From positions 2,232,001 through 2,296,000 of the forward strand of contig JAJFPB010000002.1 in the NCBI GenBank assembly GCA_020881915.1: a stretch of 64,000 nt of DNA, written 5' to 3'. The DNA is from Paramyrothecium sp. XJ0827 (lineage: Eukaryota; Ascomycota; Sordariomycetes; Hypocreales; Stachybotryaceae). Under the pieces are notes generated by a model. That model did no database searches. It was not told the DNA's origin and saw only the letters and a program-made list of their open reading frames with translations. The position numbers were made by a program, and so were the translations under genes. Below, piece after piece: positions 25,363 through 41,278 of this stretch (positions within the stretch are counted from its first letter, which is position 1; every line of letters starts with the position of its first letter).

Positions 25363-27528
25363 ATGTCAGGTCCACCTAGATCATCGACACATGACTGGCG
25401 CCGATATGAGAGCGATTATCGAGATAGGAGCCGAGACAGGAGCCGAGACAGGGACAGAGACAGAGACAGAGACCATGGGCGCAGGCGCGACTCGCCCGAG
25501 CGACCACGGCCTAGGTTCACCACACACAACTTCCGGCACCCACTAGAACCGGGGTCTTCCACAACTGCGCCTCGTTTTGGTCTAGCTTCTGCATCGTCGC
25601 CGTCTGATGAGATGGATTATGAACAAGGTAAGTGAATTCTCGCCAAATTTTACCAGGCGCGTCGCATACTCATTTCATTGTCGCTAGCTTCTAATTCAGA
25701 TCTCTCAACACAAAACAAGACTGGCGCACCTCGTTCGCCAGCTGGACTAGATCCACCCTTAAAGCAAATGCTCGATGTACTCAGCTACAGAATTCATTGG
25801 TGGACTTGCAAAGACAAAGCCAAGAAGTCGTTGGAGCAATGGGACGCTAGGCAAAAGAACGAGTCACGCCCAGAATTCTCCAGCGTGCAGCAGCTTGCCA
25901 ACATTAGCAAGATTGCAGCAAATCGTGAAATCACTAAATCCAGCGAGAAGTTGGAAGCAGCTGACAAAAAGTTCAAAGCTGCCTTTGTCTCGGCTGTGGA
26001 GTCACTCGAACCACGCAGAAGTTTGGTTAACGAGAGCTCGTCGTCACAAGATACCGCGCTTGAGAAACGCATCTCTGAACTTGAGGCCCGACTAGCAAAA
26101 CTTGACTTGCCTCAGTCCGATAAGCAGGCAAGCGCCCCTGCCCAGGCTCAGCTCCCAACCAGTCACTATGACTTGCAGATCGAAGAGCTCAAGACCCGCC
26201 TTTTCGAAGAAAGCAACCGAAGCACGGCCCTCGAAGAACAAGTCAAAGCATTGAGCAGCAAACTCGAGTCTTTATGTGGCGAGTCTATAGAGAAAGACAC
26301 AAAAATCTCGGAGATTGATGGTGCAGTTGCCTCAGCAAAGAGTAGTTTTGAGGGCGCCACCAGCAGCCTCCAAGAGATGGTGAAATCACACAAAGAGCAG
26401 ACAACGACTCTAGCCGCACAAGTTGAAGAGCAGGCGAAAGCTAAGGCAAATCGAGATGAAATAGAAGTCGTTTTGGCCAAAATGGAAAGTTTCCGAGGTG
26501 AAATGCTGGCCGCAATTGATGGTATTCGTGCTTCGCTCCCCAAGGAAGACGAAGCAGGGGACCAAATAGCCAAAGCTGCACAAACGGTGGAAGAGAAGCT
26601 TGCCGATTTCAAATCCAACCTCCCCAGCCAAGACGATTTTAACCGAGTCCGAAAGGAGATGGCGGAGTTGAAAGTTGAGGTTGATAGCCATGCAGCAGCA
26701 GTTAAAGGACACGGCCGGGAAGATATCAGCCTCGAAGGACAAGACCAAAGAACCGGCAGCGTGAGCCACTCACTCCCAGAGCTTGAAGGCCTTCAAAAGG
26801 ACATGTTTACCTTGAAACAAGGGATACAACAAGCCATTGACTCTTCACTGGAAGGGGAAATTAGCAAGCTGAAGAGGGAGATAGAAGAAACCCTCAAGAA
26901 GCTAATGGGAAGGTTCGGCGAGCTCATTGATTCCGGAGCTGTGGAACGGGATGTTTTGTCAAATCGTCTTAAGGATGTGGAAAGCAGCATCAGTTCCGCA
27001 AAGACGGATATGCAGTCGGCGCGGGCAGACATACAGTCAATGCAGGCAGATGTACAAGCGGCGCAGACAGACATACGATCGGCACAGGCAGATATTCAAG
27101 TGGCGCAATCAAATATGCAAGCAGCGGAAGCAAATGCACGGTCGATTCGCACTGCGCTTGACGAGGCTACCAAACAGTTCGAGAGCCTAAGCTCGCAGCT
27201 CAATGACAGGCTGATGGCACTTCAAGGAACTGTATCTGCTATGGACGGCTCCATCCAGCAGGTGAAGCTCGATACCAAGAGAACGACAGACGATCTATTG
27301 ATGCAAACGCAAATCCTCAATGCCTGGCAAACACAATTCTCTACGAAGGACTTATACAAACAAATAATCAGCCACATTAATGAAACCGTGCCCAGTGGCA
27401 TCACCAAGCAAGTTAAAGACGTGGCCACGCGGCTGAATGCTGTCGAGCATGCGCTACAGCATGGCCCCGAGGAAGCCTACAAGAGACGAAAGAGTCAAAA
27501 TGGAACTCATGTGGCATTGCACGGATAG
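25363..27528 (+). CDS. Large coiled-coil protein with RD-rich head, unknown function
   Basis: Two exons (25363-25627, 25688-27528; intron 60 nt) give 701 aa. Residues about 20-45 are an Arg/Asp/Ser array (RDRSRDRSRDRDRDRDRD), as seen in RNA-processing proteins. A conserved-looking block LKQMLDVLSYRIHWWTCKDKAKKSLEQW (residues about 120-150) follows a disordered linker. From about 150 to 690 nearly everything is predicted coiled coil, rich in Ala, Glu, Lys and Ser. Residues 532-573 are six heptads in tandem (SARADIQ, SMQADVQ, AAQTDIR, SAQADIQ, VAQSNMQ, AAEANAR) coded by 21-bp units at 27016-27141. I do not recognise the family. A scaffold role is inference from the coiled coil only. Confidence 0.8.
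27016..27141 (+). repeat. Six tandem 21-bp units inside the coiled-coil gene
   Basis: Each unit encodes one heptad of the pattern x-A-Q/R-A/T-D/N-I/M/V-Q. The units keep reading frame and have diverged at the DNA level, which suggests old expansion kept by selection on the heptad. Confidence 0.75.
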
Positions 27529-29108
27529 TCTTTCTAGATCATGGAGCACCAGCAGTCTGCTGGACAGCAAGCTGCGGAGTTGGCGTTGGCAGGGTGACAG
27601 GGCAATGGGCTTGATACCATCTCGAGGCGTTTGGAAGGTTGAGCAACCGGTCATTACAAGGGAAATTTTACGTCATTACATTCAAGCATCATTCGTTAAC
27701 TATGTCAGAACAAATGGGAGAGTACAGATGAATCTTTGCTTTTTATATACCTGCTAGTGACTACTGCGTGGCATGCAACACACCGCTTTTTGTGCACAAG
27801 CAACCAGTGCAATCACGAGGTAAAAGACAAGGACGAGCCCGATAATTTGGATCGATGCGCCAATTGGTAGGCGGGAGCAAAGGTTGTGGATATCAAACAG
27901 TTGCGGTGTCTTATCATGTGACGCTTAATCGAGGTCGTGGCGAATGGGATGTGCAGGACAATAGGGACAATAGCTCGTCAGCCTGTAGGGAGCGGCCCTG
28001 TGCTTGTGGTCAGAAGGATGAAGAGATTTCGCAACAAAGCAAAACCAGTCTCTGCGTATTGATCCAAACAGAAGAAAAAACTAGCAATTGGGATTTGCTC
28101 ATTGCTTCTGTGACGCCTGGCTGTCATGTACGGCATGCGAGGGTGACGGTGATTCGAGATGGGCTTTGGAAATCAGCCGGTGCCTGCTTCGCGCGGCCAT
28201 TCATGTGAAAGGAGGCTTCATCCAGACAAACGCTTGATATGTAAGGTAGGTACCTTAAGCAGAGCCTTCGTGTTTGTAGATGAATTCTTGCTCGCATAAA
28301 CCTTCTGCGGATGTGAGAAAAAGAGTGTTTCTGAACGAAACGCATCCTGACCTCTTTGTTTCCCCGCTGCGGTAGACGCTGCGAGGCCCAGCAGGCACCT
28401 GTGAAGCCAAATGACCAAAGCATCCTTCACCATCCTTCACCAATCGTAGTGTATGATAACCCCCCCGAAGGCTTCGATAGGTTGGTACTCGGGAGCCCCA
28501 CCAGAACGCGGCCGTCTGGGATGTCGATGACAAACAAACTGACCACCCAAGTTCCAGCTTCGGCCAAGCGCTTCGGGCCAGGACCGCACTATTATCACAC
28601 ACCCACCTTTCGCCCCGGTTCAACTGACTCCATCGCCAACCGCCAGCCAGCCGCATCCACGTCCCGCTGCCCGGGGTGAGGACGATAGGGCAACGACAAA
28701 GGCATTATCCACCATCACAATAGGCGCCGCCAATTGCTCGCTGCGTCGGCTCTCGCCCCAACCCTGCCTATTGTTTTCTGCGACGGCGCCCTCCTGGCCG
28801 TCGTTTGTTGACGATAGGCGGCCGTGGACGGAGCTCCTAGCTCTGCTCCGGTGCCCTTTTGCGCGCCTTCGCGTGACGCCCGGTCCTCGTCCCCATCATC
28901 ATCATCTTTCTTTCCTCTCAACCTCCTTCGCCCTTTTTGATTTGACTCGGACCCTCTGCGCGCGCAACCGTTCGTCGACACGCTTCGATACCCCCGGCCG
29001 CACGCTTTCGCGCCAACCCAACCGCACCATCCATCATCGCTCCGCCCCTTATCACGTTCCAATTCGACGCTCACCTCGCGTCACCCGGCATGCGCACGCC
29101 GACGAACC
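27529..29108. other. Intergenic region
   Basis: 1.6 kb. A near-palindromic TAAGGTAGGTACCTTA motif is at 28242-28257, and an 11-bp direct duplication (CATCCTTCAC twice) at about 28422-28442. The last 350 bp are pyrimidine-rich on the + strand and are probably promoter and leader of the next gene. No gene seen. Confidence 0.4.
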
Positions 29109-31538
29109 ATGGAAGCTGCGGCGAAGTCGATTCAGTTGCTGACCCAGCGCATCTTGCCCGAGCACCCCCACCATTTGTCCTACTTCGCCGACTGGCGCTA
29201 TCGTCACCATCCTGTCGATGATCGCAAGCGAGCCGAGGAATGGCATCACCCCCGCATGCAATACCTTACCCTTGTCTCCGAGGCCGACCGTGGTGTTCTC
29301 CTGACGCGTTCCGACTACGACATGCGTGAGGAACCACCAAAACCTGTCCCACGGGACGTAAGCGCTCTCGCTGGCAAGACTGGCGAGAAGAAGAAGCTGT
29401 CATTCAGCGATTATAAGAACAAAAAGTCGGCAGGCGCAGTATCTGCGTCGCCGCCGGAACCGTCCATACAAAAAAGGAAGGACAGCGAGCGCGTTTCGAG
29501 TGCTCCAACTTCGTCTCCTGCCCCCGGCGGATCTGCCTCCACTTCCAATCCTCGGCCTGTACCAGAGGCCCGACGTTCGGACGCGCCCAGGCCACGAGAG
29601 TCTGACCAGCAACATGATGGGAAGCAATCGCAGCCTCGGCCCAAGCCGCCAGTTGATATGAGGTCGGCGCGAATCTCGAGATGAACCTGGCGTGTCGGCT
29701 AACAATTTACCAGACTCCCTCCGAAACCTCCATCGAAGGCCTCGCTTCCTCCACGTCCACCTTCGCCCGATAATCGGAAGCGACTTGCTGACAGTAACGA
29801 CGAGTCCCGGCCGCAAAAGCGTTCGAGACCCGAATCTGGGCGACCTGTTGACGACGCAGCTCCGTCACATCGCCGCGACGACGATCACAGACGCAGGGAT
29901 AGGGACTTGCCCTCATCTCGTGATGCAGTGCATGGCAAGGACAGCAAGTCAGGGAACCCGAATTCGCTTCCAAACGGACGCAGCATCCTCAAGGGAGCAT
30001 CAGGCTCCAGCCGTATCGCCTCACCCGCATCAAGACCGCGAGACGACAGTATCAATGGCGTGCGCCCTCCCCCCACGACGAATAACCGCCATACACCTAC
30101 CAAGGGTGATTCTTCCAAGGCATTTGTACCGCCTTTGTTATCGCCATTGCGCCTCAGTTTTGATAAGCAGGAGCATGGCGAGCAGAACACGCGAGAGAAG
30201 GAGCTCAAGAAGAAGCGGGAAGAGACCACGGAAAGTTCAAGACAACCCAAACCTAAGAAACTGGAGCCACCTGCTCTCAGTACCAAGAGACAAAAATCCC
30301 CGATGCGGCTGCCGGCACTGCTCTCCCCAACCCTGCCGCCAGAAATCGAAGCAGAATTGCGACGCGTGAAGAAGACCTCTCCCAAAACATCAGATAGTGC
30401 AACAAAGGAAGACTTGCATAGCCAACCAACAGCTAAGAAAGCACCCGCCAAGGATTATACTGAAGAAGCAATCGAGGGGAAGACCGTGCCTAAGCGCAGA
30501 TTCACCGTTGTCCTGCGTGTACCAAAGCGTCTACGGTCGTCTTTCCGGAGGATTCTCGACATGTCGCCAACGAAAGATGCCGAACAGCTCGACAGTGCCT
30601 CTGAAACCCCGCTACTATCACAAGCTCGGAAACGACCAGTTACTACATCAGAAACGCTCGTGTCTGATTCTATAGCCGTCAAGAGGCCTCGCACGTCCGA
30701 GATTACCAGTGCAGCCCGCTTGCCGGCGCCATCAACACCATCCAAAAAGGGCAGCACATCCATGTCGCGGGTAAGCTCGACAAACTCCATGGCACACACT
30801 CCTGGAGAGCTTCCAACCGCTACTCCAGCGGCTGTAGGGTCGGTGGAGCGCGTCTACAACGGCCTTGATCCACCCAAGGTCGACAAGGCAGAGATCAACG
30901 CACTGAAGGAGAAGGAGGGACGACTCTCGCAACTTGGCCGGCAATTGAAGCACAAAGCCGACCTCGCTATGAAGGGTCGTCTCACGTCTGCTAACGGGAA
31001 CGGTGCGAGCGCAGGCTCCGAGGGCATTCCGAAGATCAGGCACGCTTTTGCATTGGAAAGCATCATGGCATTCATGATGGGCTTTCAGGCTCAGAACAAG
31101 CATCGCAGTCTGTGTAACAAGACATGCGAGCCGAGCACCTGGGAGAGCCTGTTTCCGCTCATGGACTATCACCAAAAAGAAATGCGCCGTCTCGACAAAG
31201 ATCGCGCCCGACCAATAATTTCCCTCCTGGTTCTGCTGCAGACGGTGACCACCGAGGAGCTCATCAAGTGCTACTTTACGTACGAGAATCCAGGAACGCA
31301 CATTAATGTCGATGCGCTGGTCAAGCATGAACGTAATCGCTTCAGGGGATGGTCTCAGGTCCGCGACGCCAACGCTAAGATCGGAATCGCGACGCTACGC
31401 TCAGACAACATCCTCGTTGGAGCCTCCGTCGACGAGGTTGCAGAGACAGGGTTACGTATTCTACGGAAGTGGTGCGCCATGGAAAATGTCGATTGGACTC
31501 CGGAAATCAGCTTCAAGGACCTTGGCGGCAACAGATAA
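29109..31538 (+). CDS. Disordered nuclear protein with conserved C-terminal helical domain (possibly Ebp1-like)
   Basis: Two exons (29109-29662 and 29714-31538) give 792 aa. The intron has a weak GTCGGC donor but a good CTAAC branch site and CAG acceptor, and it joins MR to LPPKPPSKASLPPRPP in frame. Residues 1-75 are a compact start (ILPEHPHHLSYFADWRYRHHP). The middle 500 residues are disordered, Ser/Pro/Arg/Lys-rich, with several basic clusters and SILKGASG. Residues about 620-790 form a well-ordered helical domain (FALESIMAFMMGFQAQNKHRS, WESLFPLMDYHQKEM, VLLQTVTTEELIKCYF). The layout recalls fungal proteins said to share the C-terminal domain of the ELL-binding protein Ebp1, a transcription elongation partner; I am unsure of that link. 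Confidence 0.7.
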
Positions 31539-32726
31539 GAGCACATTACTACCTTAAGGCACCCATGTTGGGCGACCGCGAACCGGGACGTGCAACCAAT
31601 CAGGACATTGGGAGCGCATAGATCCCTTGTATCAACGACAGTGTATCACGAGTATCAACGTCAGGTTATAGGGTTACGTATATTTTCGAGGGTACAGCGA
31701 CAGCTTTTCCACCTTACCATGGACGAATTGCCGCGCGAAATCCTCATGCTATGCGAAGTTTGCTTGTCACTTACCCAAACCTAGAAGATGATGCGAGAAA
31801 GAAGCGATTCATCGTATGTTATTGAGTCTGAGTTTCATCGGCTCCATGACGGAAACGACAGCGGCAGAATTCGAGTTGACTTGAAGACGTTATGAGCTCC
31901 GAGGAGCAGCAACCACACTGATTAGACGTAAACGATCAGTGGTGCTTGTGGTAACACGCTTGTCCATACTGGATATCATCTTGTACCACTGAGCCAGCTG
32001 TGCTGTTGCCGCGATGAAAAGTCACGCGAGGAAAAATGGCCATCGGGCTATTAGAAGGACTGGAGAGAAAGACGGAGGAACGGTGGACAGACAAAAGTAA
32101 TGGAGGCGCTCAAAAGGAGACGGAGGGGAGTAGTGGAGTATGGTCTTCACTTTGGGGCCATCTCTTCCGGGTGATGCGCCCTTGGGAGGCGTTCGTACTT
32201 GTTCTTGCTTTTTTTTACATCTTCTGTATCATGATATCCCCCAACCCGCTCAGCAGAGCTGGGAAGCCTTATTTTTTAAGTCTTGATTAAGTTCGAAAGG
32301 AGCATGAGAAGGATTGGTAGAGTAGGTCTTACCATAGCATTGCTGGGTGTCGGAGCTCGGTTGACGCCAGGTACCTTAGTCTACGTGAACATGACATCAA
32401 GTGATTATTTCGCAAGCAGTCACAAGCATCTCTGATTCGTGGTGATGATGATGATGAGAGGCGAACTGGTCTATTCTCAATGGCCAATACTAAATTACTG
32501 CCGCATCGTGCCTTTGAAGCAGACGTCATGCCAGAGCAAGTTGGTTTTCCTCACTCATTGATTGGACAATCTGTACCGCTCGCGTCCGGGTTTCCTGCTT
32601 TTATGCTTCGTCTTTGATATGACAAATGAGAGGATTTGAACCATGTATCTTTTGGTCCAACCCGTGGGATTTTCATTTTCATTAGATTAAGAAGAGTTCC
32701 TGGGCCTAGGTCATGTTTTGACGAGC
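31539..32726. other. Convergent intergenic region with a doubtful small ORF
   Basis: 1.2 kb between two facing stops. An 84-codon frame on the + strand (32036-32290) has an ATG and one possible membrane segment (AFVLVLAFFYIFCIMI), but no family resemblance or codon signal I can judge. A GATGATGATGAT run is near 32443. Otherwise nothing seen. Confidence 0.35.
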
Positions 32727-36886
<4,160 letters not shown>

Positions 36887-38278
36887 TCAGGCGAAACCGG
36901 CCACGCTTGTCCACTGACCATTCTCGTCATCCGCAGGGCGGAATTCAACAGCGCCTTGAAAGTACCCAGCGTCGTGCCATGCCTTCATCATCTGACTGTC
37001 AAACGGACCTTGTTTGGCATCGCCATCGCGTCCATCTGTCCACCGAAACTCCCATGTTTTCACCGAACCTTCCTCTCCCGCATTTTGTGCCTGCGAATTT
37101 GGTTCGACCCAGTCCTCGCCGGTCTCCCGCCGGTATTCCCTGATCAACACCTCCCTTTCTTGCTCGTAAATGTCTTCGTGATCCCGGCTGAGCAGCTTGT
37201 CGGCAGCCTCTGTGATAGCATTAATTGCCGCCTTGATGCGAACTTGCTCGGGGTCTTCAGCAGCCGTCTCGGCATCGACATCCATGCCCTCCGCTCCCTT
37301 GTTCATCTTCTTAAGCTTCCACTTCGGGACCTTCTTAACCTTTGCTTGGCCCTTGCCTAACCTTGCCAAAGCTTCAAGGGGAGTCTCGGCCTTCTCTAGC
37401 CGGAGGATCAAGGTCTCTAGAAGCTCCGACACAAGAACGCCATCCTCTTGGATGCGCTGTTTGCGTGCTTCGGCTTCACGCTTCTCGTGTGCTGCCGCCG
37501 CTCTCTTCATCTCCTTTTTGCTCAGGCCATCCAGCCAATTGTCATGAACGGCGTCAGGATCTCCAGCCTTGCGGACGTAATTACCTTCTTGATCAAACTG
37601 TCCCTCTTGCATCTCCTCCTTGAGGTTGAAAGCTTCCACCTTGGGTGCGTTTTTTTTGAGTCCTCCGGCACCAACTTCAGCATCGACACCTTCTTCCTCG
37701 ATGGCGAGCTCTATGTCGGCCTCATCATCGCTGCTGTTCTGATCGTCCAGTCGAATTTCGCCTTTCGTCCTGCTCGCGCTCTCTTGACCTTCGATTTGCG
37801 ACGCGTCCAGGAAGCGCACTTCCTTCTTGCCAGACTTTGCCTGATCCCCATCGGCGGTCGCCTCCGCGCCGGCATCGTCGTCGTCCGCAGCGAACATGTC
37901 GTCATCATCATCATCTTCCTTGGCAACCTTGCCAGCGCTAACGCTTGGCCCGCTGCTCTTCGCGTCGTAGTTGTCGAGCTGATCGTTGATGTTGATGTCG
38001 CCTTTCTTGCGGCTTTCGGCCTTCGCATTGAATGTTTCATTGTCGGAATCGCTGTCGTAACCGTCCAGGTTGACTGCGCCGCGTTTGGTGGCATTACCAC
38101 CTCCAATTACGTCCGCATCAAGTACGGCATCGTCTTCCCGAGCGTCGGGCGCAAGTATGGAAGGGTTGCGGACATCGAATTTGACACGCTTGTTCTCTGC
38201 GTCTTCGTCGTTGTGATGCGTTCGGGCAAAGTCCTCACCGGCGCGTTTCGGCCGCGCAGCGGAGTACCGCGAGGACAT
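36887..38278 (-). CDS. LIN1: GYF-domain U5 snRNP protein Lin1/CD2BP2
   Basis: Single exon, 463 aa. It is a component of U5/tri-snRNP in the family (Snu40/Lin1, CD2BP2), where the GYF domain binds Pro-rich ligands and U5-15K. The start MSSRYSAARPKRAGEDF was chosen over in-frame upstream codons because the region before it has no resemblance to the family. The N-terminal half is acidic and low-complexity (KEDDDDDDMFAADDDD). YDSDSDNETF and DAVHDNWLDGLSKKEMKRA are family motifs. The C-terminus carries the GYF domain: WEFRWTDGRDGDAKQGPFDSQ ... WHDAGYFQGAVEFR. It is divergent from UFD1, 579 bp apart. Confidence 0.93.
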   Translation of the reverse strand: MSSRYSAARPKRAGEDFARTHHNDEDAENKRVKFDVRNPSILAPDAREDDAVLDADVIGGGNATKRGAVNLDGYDSDSDNETFNAKAESRKKGDININDQLDNYDAKSSGPSVSAGKVAKEDDDDDDMFAADDDDAGAEATADGDQAKSGKKEVRFLDASQIEGQESASRTKGEIRLDDQNSSDDEADIELAIEEEGVDAEVGAGGLKKNAPKVEAFNLKEEMQEGQFDQEGNYVRKAGDPDAVHDNWLDGLSKKEMKRAAAAHEKREAEARKQRIQEDGVLVSELLETLILRLEKAETPLEALARLGKGQAKVKKVPKWKLKKMNKGAEGMDVDAETAAEDPEQVRIKAAINAITEAADKLLSRDHEDIYEQEREVLIREYRRETGEDWVEPNSQAQNAGEEGSVKTWEFRWTDGRDGDAKQGPFDSQMMKAWHDAGYFQGAVEFRPADDENGQWTSVAGFA

Positions 38279-38857
38279 CTTGATCCTTGTGCCAAAGAAA
38301 TTCAGATGGAAGCGATGATTGACAACAGAAGGAGTTGTTGTTTTGTGAAATGAACATACAATATGATGAGGAAAAGTGTATTTGAGCTTCCAAGGCTGCA
38401 TCTCGAAAATGTCCCTTCGTTCACTTGATAGGTGCCTGCGTGTGGGGACCTTGCATAGCTGTCGAAGCCCTGTACTAAAAAGGTACTTAGTGCAGCTATC
38501 TGCTAACTCGAACAAATAGGTCATCCGTTGGTACCTGGCATGACATCGGCCCTGTGACAAAAGCTTACTTACCTACCTTGCTGGACCTGCGTCATGCTAG
38601 AGCTGCCTCAACTCTCTGCCCCACGTCGTCCGACATCTTCACATCTACCACCTTGTGCATTCATCCTCCTTATTGTGTTGTAGTCGCACCTCTACGCAGG
38701 CACGATCGACCGGAGACTCGCTCGCACTTTCGTAACAACAACAACAAATACCGCAGAACGTCCCGCCTCTTAGGAACGATTTGTATCTGAGATCTGGTCA
38801 AAACCAGCCGCCACCTCCATCCGTTGACCGTACGCTGTAACCACCGAACCTTTCAAG
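38279..38857. promoter_or_regulatory. Divergent promoter LIN1 / UFD1
   Basis: 579 bp between opposite start codons. It contains a CTTACCTACCTTG motif at about 38567-38580 and AACAACAACAACAA near 38736. No gene seen. Confidence 0.4.
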
Positions 38858-40108
38858 ATGGTATGTGGTCGTTGACAGATTTTTGACACGCAAGCTGACA
38901 GTATAAAAGTTCCAGTCGGGGTTCGGGGGTGGCTTCGACCCAAACAACCCGGAGCACCTCTACAACATGGCTCGGCACGGGCGCAGACCAATCATCCAGC
39001 GATTCGACGAGTACTACCGCTGCTATCCTATCATCATGGCCCCCGGAGCTGAAAGGCCAGAGTTGAACTTTGGTTCAAAGATTATACTTCCTCCTTCGGC
39101 CCTCGACAAAGTCTCCAAACTTCACGTACAGTGGCCACTGCTGATGGAAATGATAAACGGCGAGAAGGGCAAGCACTCTCACGCTGGTGTGCTGGAATTC
39201 ATCGCTGAGGAAGGAAGAGCTTACATTCCTCAATGGGTACGTCCCTGCTCTCTTCTCACTTCAAGGTTATCCAGCTGATTCGGATTGATTAGATGATGGT
39301 ATCTCTGAGTATGGACGTGGGCGATATGATTCAGATCCGAACGACGTCCTTGGAGCTGGCGAAAATGGTGAAACTCCAACCCCAATCTGTCAACTTTCTA
39401 GAGATCAGCGATCCCAAGGCTGTCCTCGAAAAGGCGTTCCGGAACTTCGCAACACTGACCAAGGGGGATGTCTTCAACTTCGAATACAACGATGAAGTCT
39501 ACGATGTCGCAGTGCTGGATGTGAAACCGGAGACAGATAAGATGGGTGTCAGTATGATTGAGACCGATGTATCTGTTGAGTTTGCACCGCCTGTCGGCTA
39601 CGTGGAGCCCGAGAAGAAGAGTGGCACAAGCACACCTCGAAGCACTCGAGGTGGTGTCCCAACTCCTGGTGTCCTTCACAACCAAGGAACCATGGCCCAG
39701 ACCATTAATTACAACTCCATAGCCCCATCTGTAACCAGCAACCCGACGAACTTCTTGGGTGAAGGACAACGCATAGCTAAGAAGGGAAGCAAGGCATCAA
39801 CTCCCAAGCCTGCCACTCCCACTCCCGTGGACCCAAATGCGCCAGTGCCCAGGCGGCAAACGGGTGCTCCCGCGCCGCTCCGCCTCGGGCCCAACAAGCT
39901 CTTTTTCGGCTACGAACTAAAGCCAGTCAAGACCCAGGCCGATAAGGAGCAGGAGAAGGAAAACAGTAACAAGCCTCACTTCAATGGGCAAGGACAAACG
40001 CTACGCGGCGCAGTAAAGAGAAAGGGCGACTCGGAGGAAAAGCCCAAGGCTCCAGAAAAGAAGGGTCCTGGCGAGGGCAATAGGCTTGATGGACGTCCAC
40101 CGAGGTAG
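38858..40108 (+). CDS. UFD1: Ubiquitin fusion degradation protein 1
   Basis: With Npl4 it is the Cdc48/p97 cofactor that pulls ubiquitylated proteins out of membranes and complexes. Three exons (38858-38860, 38916-39236, 39293-40108) give 379 aa. The first exon is only the ATG; the next begins SGFGGGFDPNN. Residues about 20-200 are the Ufd1 double-psi barrel: RCYPIIMAPGAERPELNFG, FLEISDPKAVLEKAFRNFATL, GDVFNFEYNDEVYDVAVLD. The C-terminal part is disordered and carries HFNGQGQTLRG, an FxGxGxxL SHP box for Cdc48 binding. All key parts are present. Confidence 0.96.
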
Positions 40109-40661
40109 CGGGTATCTGGTGTCTTCGCGAACCGACTGTTTCTTAGCCCATGCCTTTTATGGAGTTCGGCGTGAGCGCATCATGAGCTGGTATTCTAGGT
40201 ACTTCATTCAAATGTGTTAGTAAACGCCCTGAAGGCAGTGATTTCACCCCGTTGCGCACGGCAACAGCTGGCAGCTATATATAGTCCGGCTACGCATTTT
40301 GCTACCTCACCTTGCTTTTACGTTACCTGGGACACTTTGGTCACGCCTCCGTCACTTGAGCTACCCTTGCTTCTTGACCCTTCGACCACGGCACCTCACA
40401 TTTCGGGCTGCACTTCGCATGACGATCTCCTATGAACCTGTGATTCTCCCACATCATCAGACCAACGTTATTTTCCAACTTCTGCACTACGCCAAACCTG
40501 GCCCTATAAGTATTACTCCCACTATCTAAATTTCCTATTCATGTTCAAGCTAACGGGCTCTGCTTGTCAGCTCTGTCTCCGGGCGGAATACCTAATTACA
40601 AATCCCTTACCATCCTGCAACTACTAGAACGTCCTTGCTCCAGACCACTTCATACTACAAG
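40109..40661. other. Intergenic, leader of Myb-like gene A
   Basis: 553 bp. The second half is C/T-rich on the + strand and is likely the leader of the next gene. No other feature. Confidence 0.4.
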
Positions 40662-41278
40662 ATGCCTGCCGCCGACAAGAAGTGGGATGCTGCTGCTGAG
40701 CGCGATCTTTGCGTTGCCATCATCATGGGCAACCAGGAGACGGACCGGGTGCGTTACAACTGGGCCAAGGTCCACAGCCTCATGGCAAACTACGGCTACC
40801 CGTTCACCAAGGACGCCATCTCGTGAGTTTCCTGCCATGCTTGGTTGACTCCGCGCCCGTCGACTGACTCCGTCCAACAACAGCCAGCACTTCAGCAAGG
40901 TCATCATGAAGGACTTCAAGGCCCGCCACAACGGCGGGTCTGCGCCATCCACGCCCAAGAAGGGAGGCACTCCAAACGCGAAGGGCACCTCTTCCGCGTC
41001 CGCCAAGAAGCGCCGCTCCAAGCTTGCGGATGCTTCTAACGGAGATGACGATGTCGAGATGGAGACCCCGACCAAGAAGATCAAGCGCAGGACTTCCGAA
41101 GAAATGTATGATGACAACATCAAGCTCGAGGAGGGCCGAGGCCATCGTGAGCGCAGGTATACTACGCCTTTTTTGCAGAATCAACCATAGCAAAGGTACT
41201 AACACTTCCAGCGCTACGATTGCCGACAATGAAGAAGACTTCAACAAGTGGTTGAACGATGATGATTCCAGCTCCTAG
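40662..41278 (+). CDS. Myb/SANT-like small nuclear protein, cluster member A
   Basis: Three exons (40662-40822, 40884-41156, 41212-41278) give 166 aa. Residues about 6-70 form a helical Myb/SANT-like domain: KKWDAAAERDLCVAI, then NWAKVHSLMANYGYPFTKDAI, then SQHFSKVIMKDFKAR. The first intron cuts the domain in phase 2 just before QHF, the same place as in members B-E. The tail is Ser/Lys-rich with KKRRSK and TKKIKRR, likely nuclear signals, and ends acidic (WLNDDDSSS). The acceptor of intron 2 at 41211 was chosen for its CTAAC branch site and matching frame. DNA binding is inferred from the fold; the third helix lacks the classical Trp. Confidence 0.8.

Noticed and set aside
32625..32640. GGTTCAAATCC on the minus strand, like a tRNA B box
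   Set aside because: The flanking bases do not form a T stem, and no A box or acceptor stem could be paired.
37448..38353. 301-codon open frame antisense to LIN1
   Set aside because: The sense strand encodes a clear GYF protein; the antisense frame only looks hydrophobic because it complements acidic codons.
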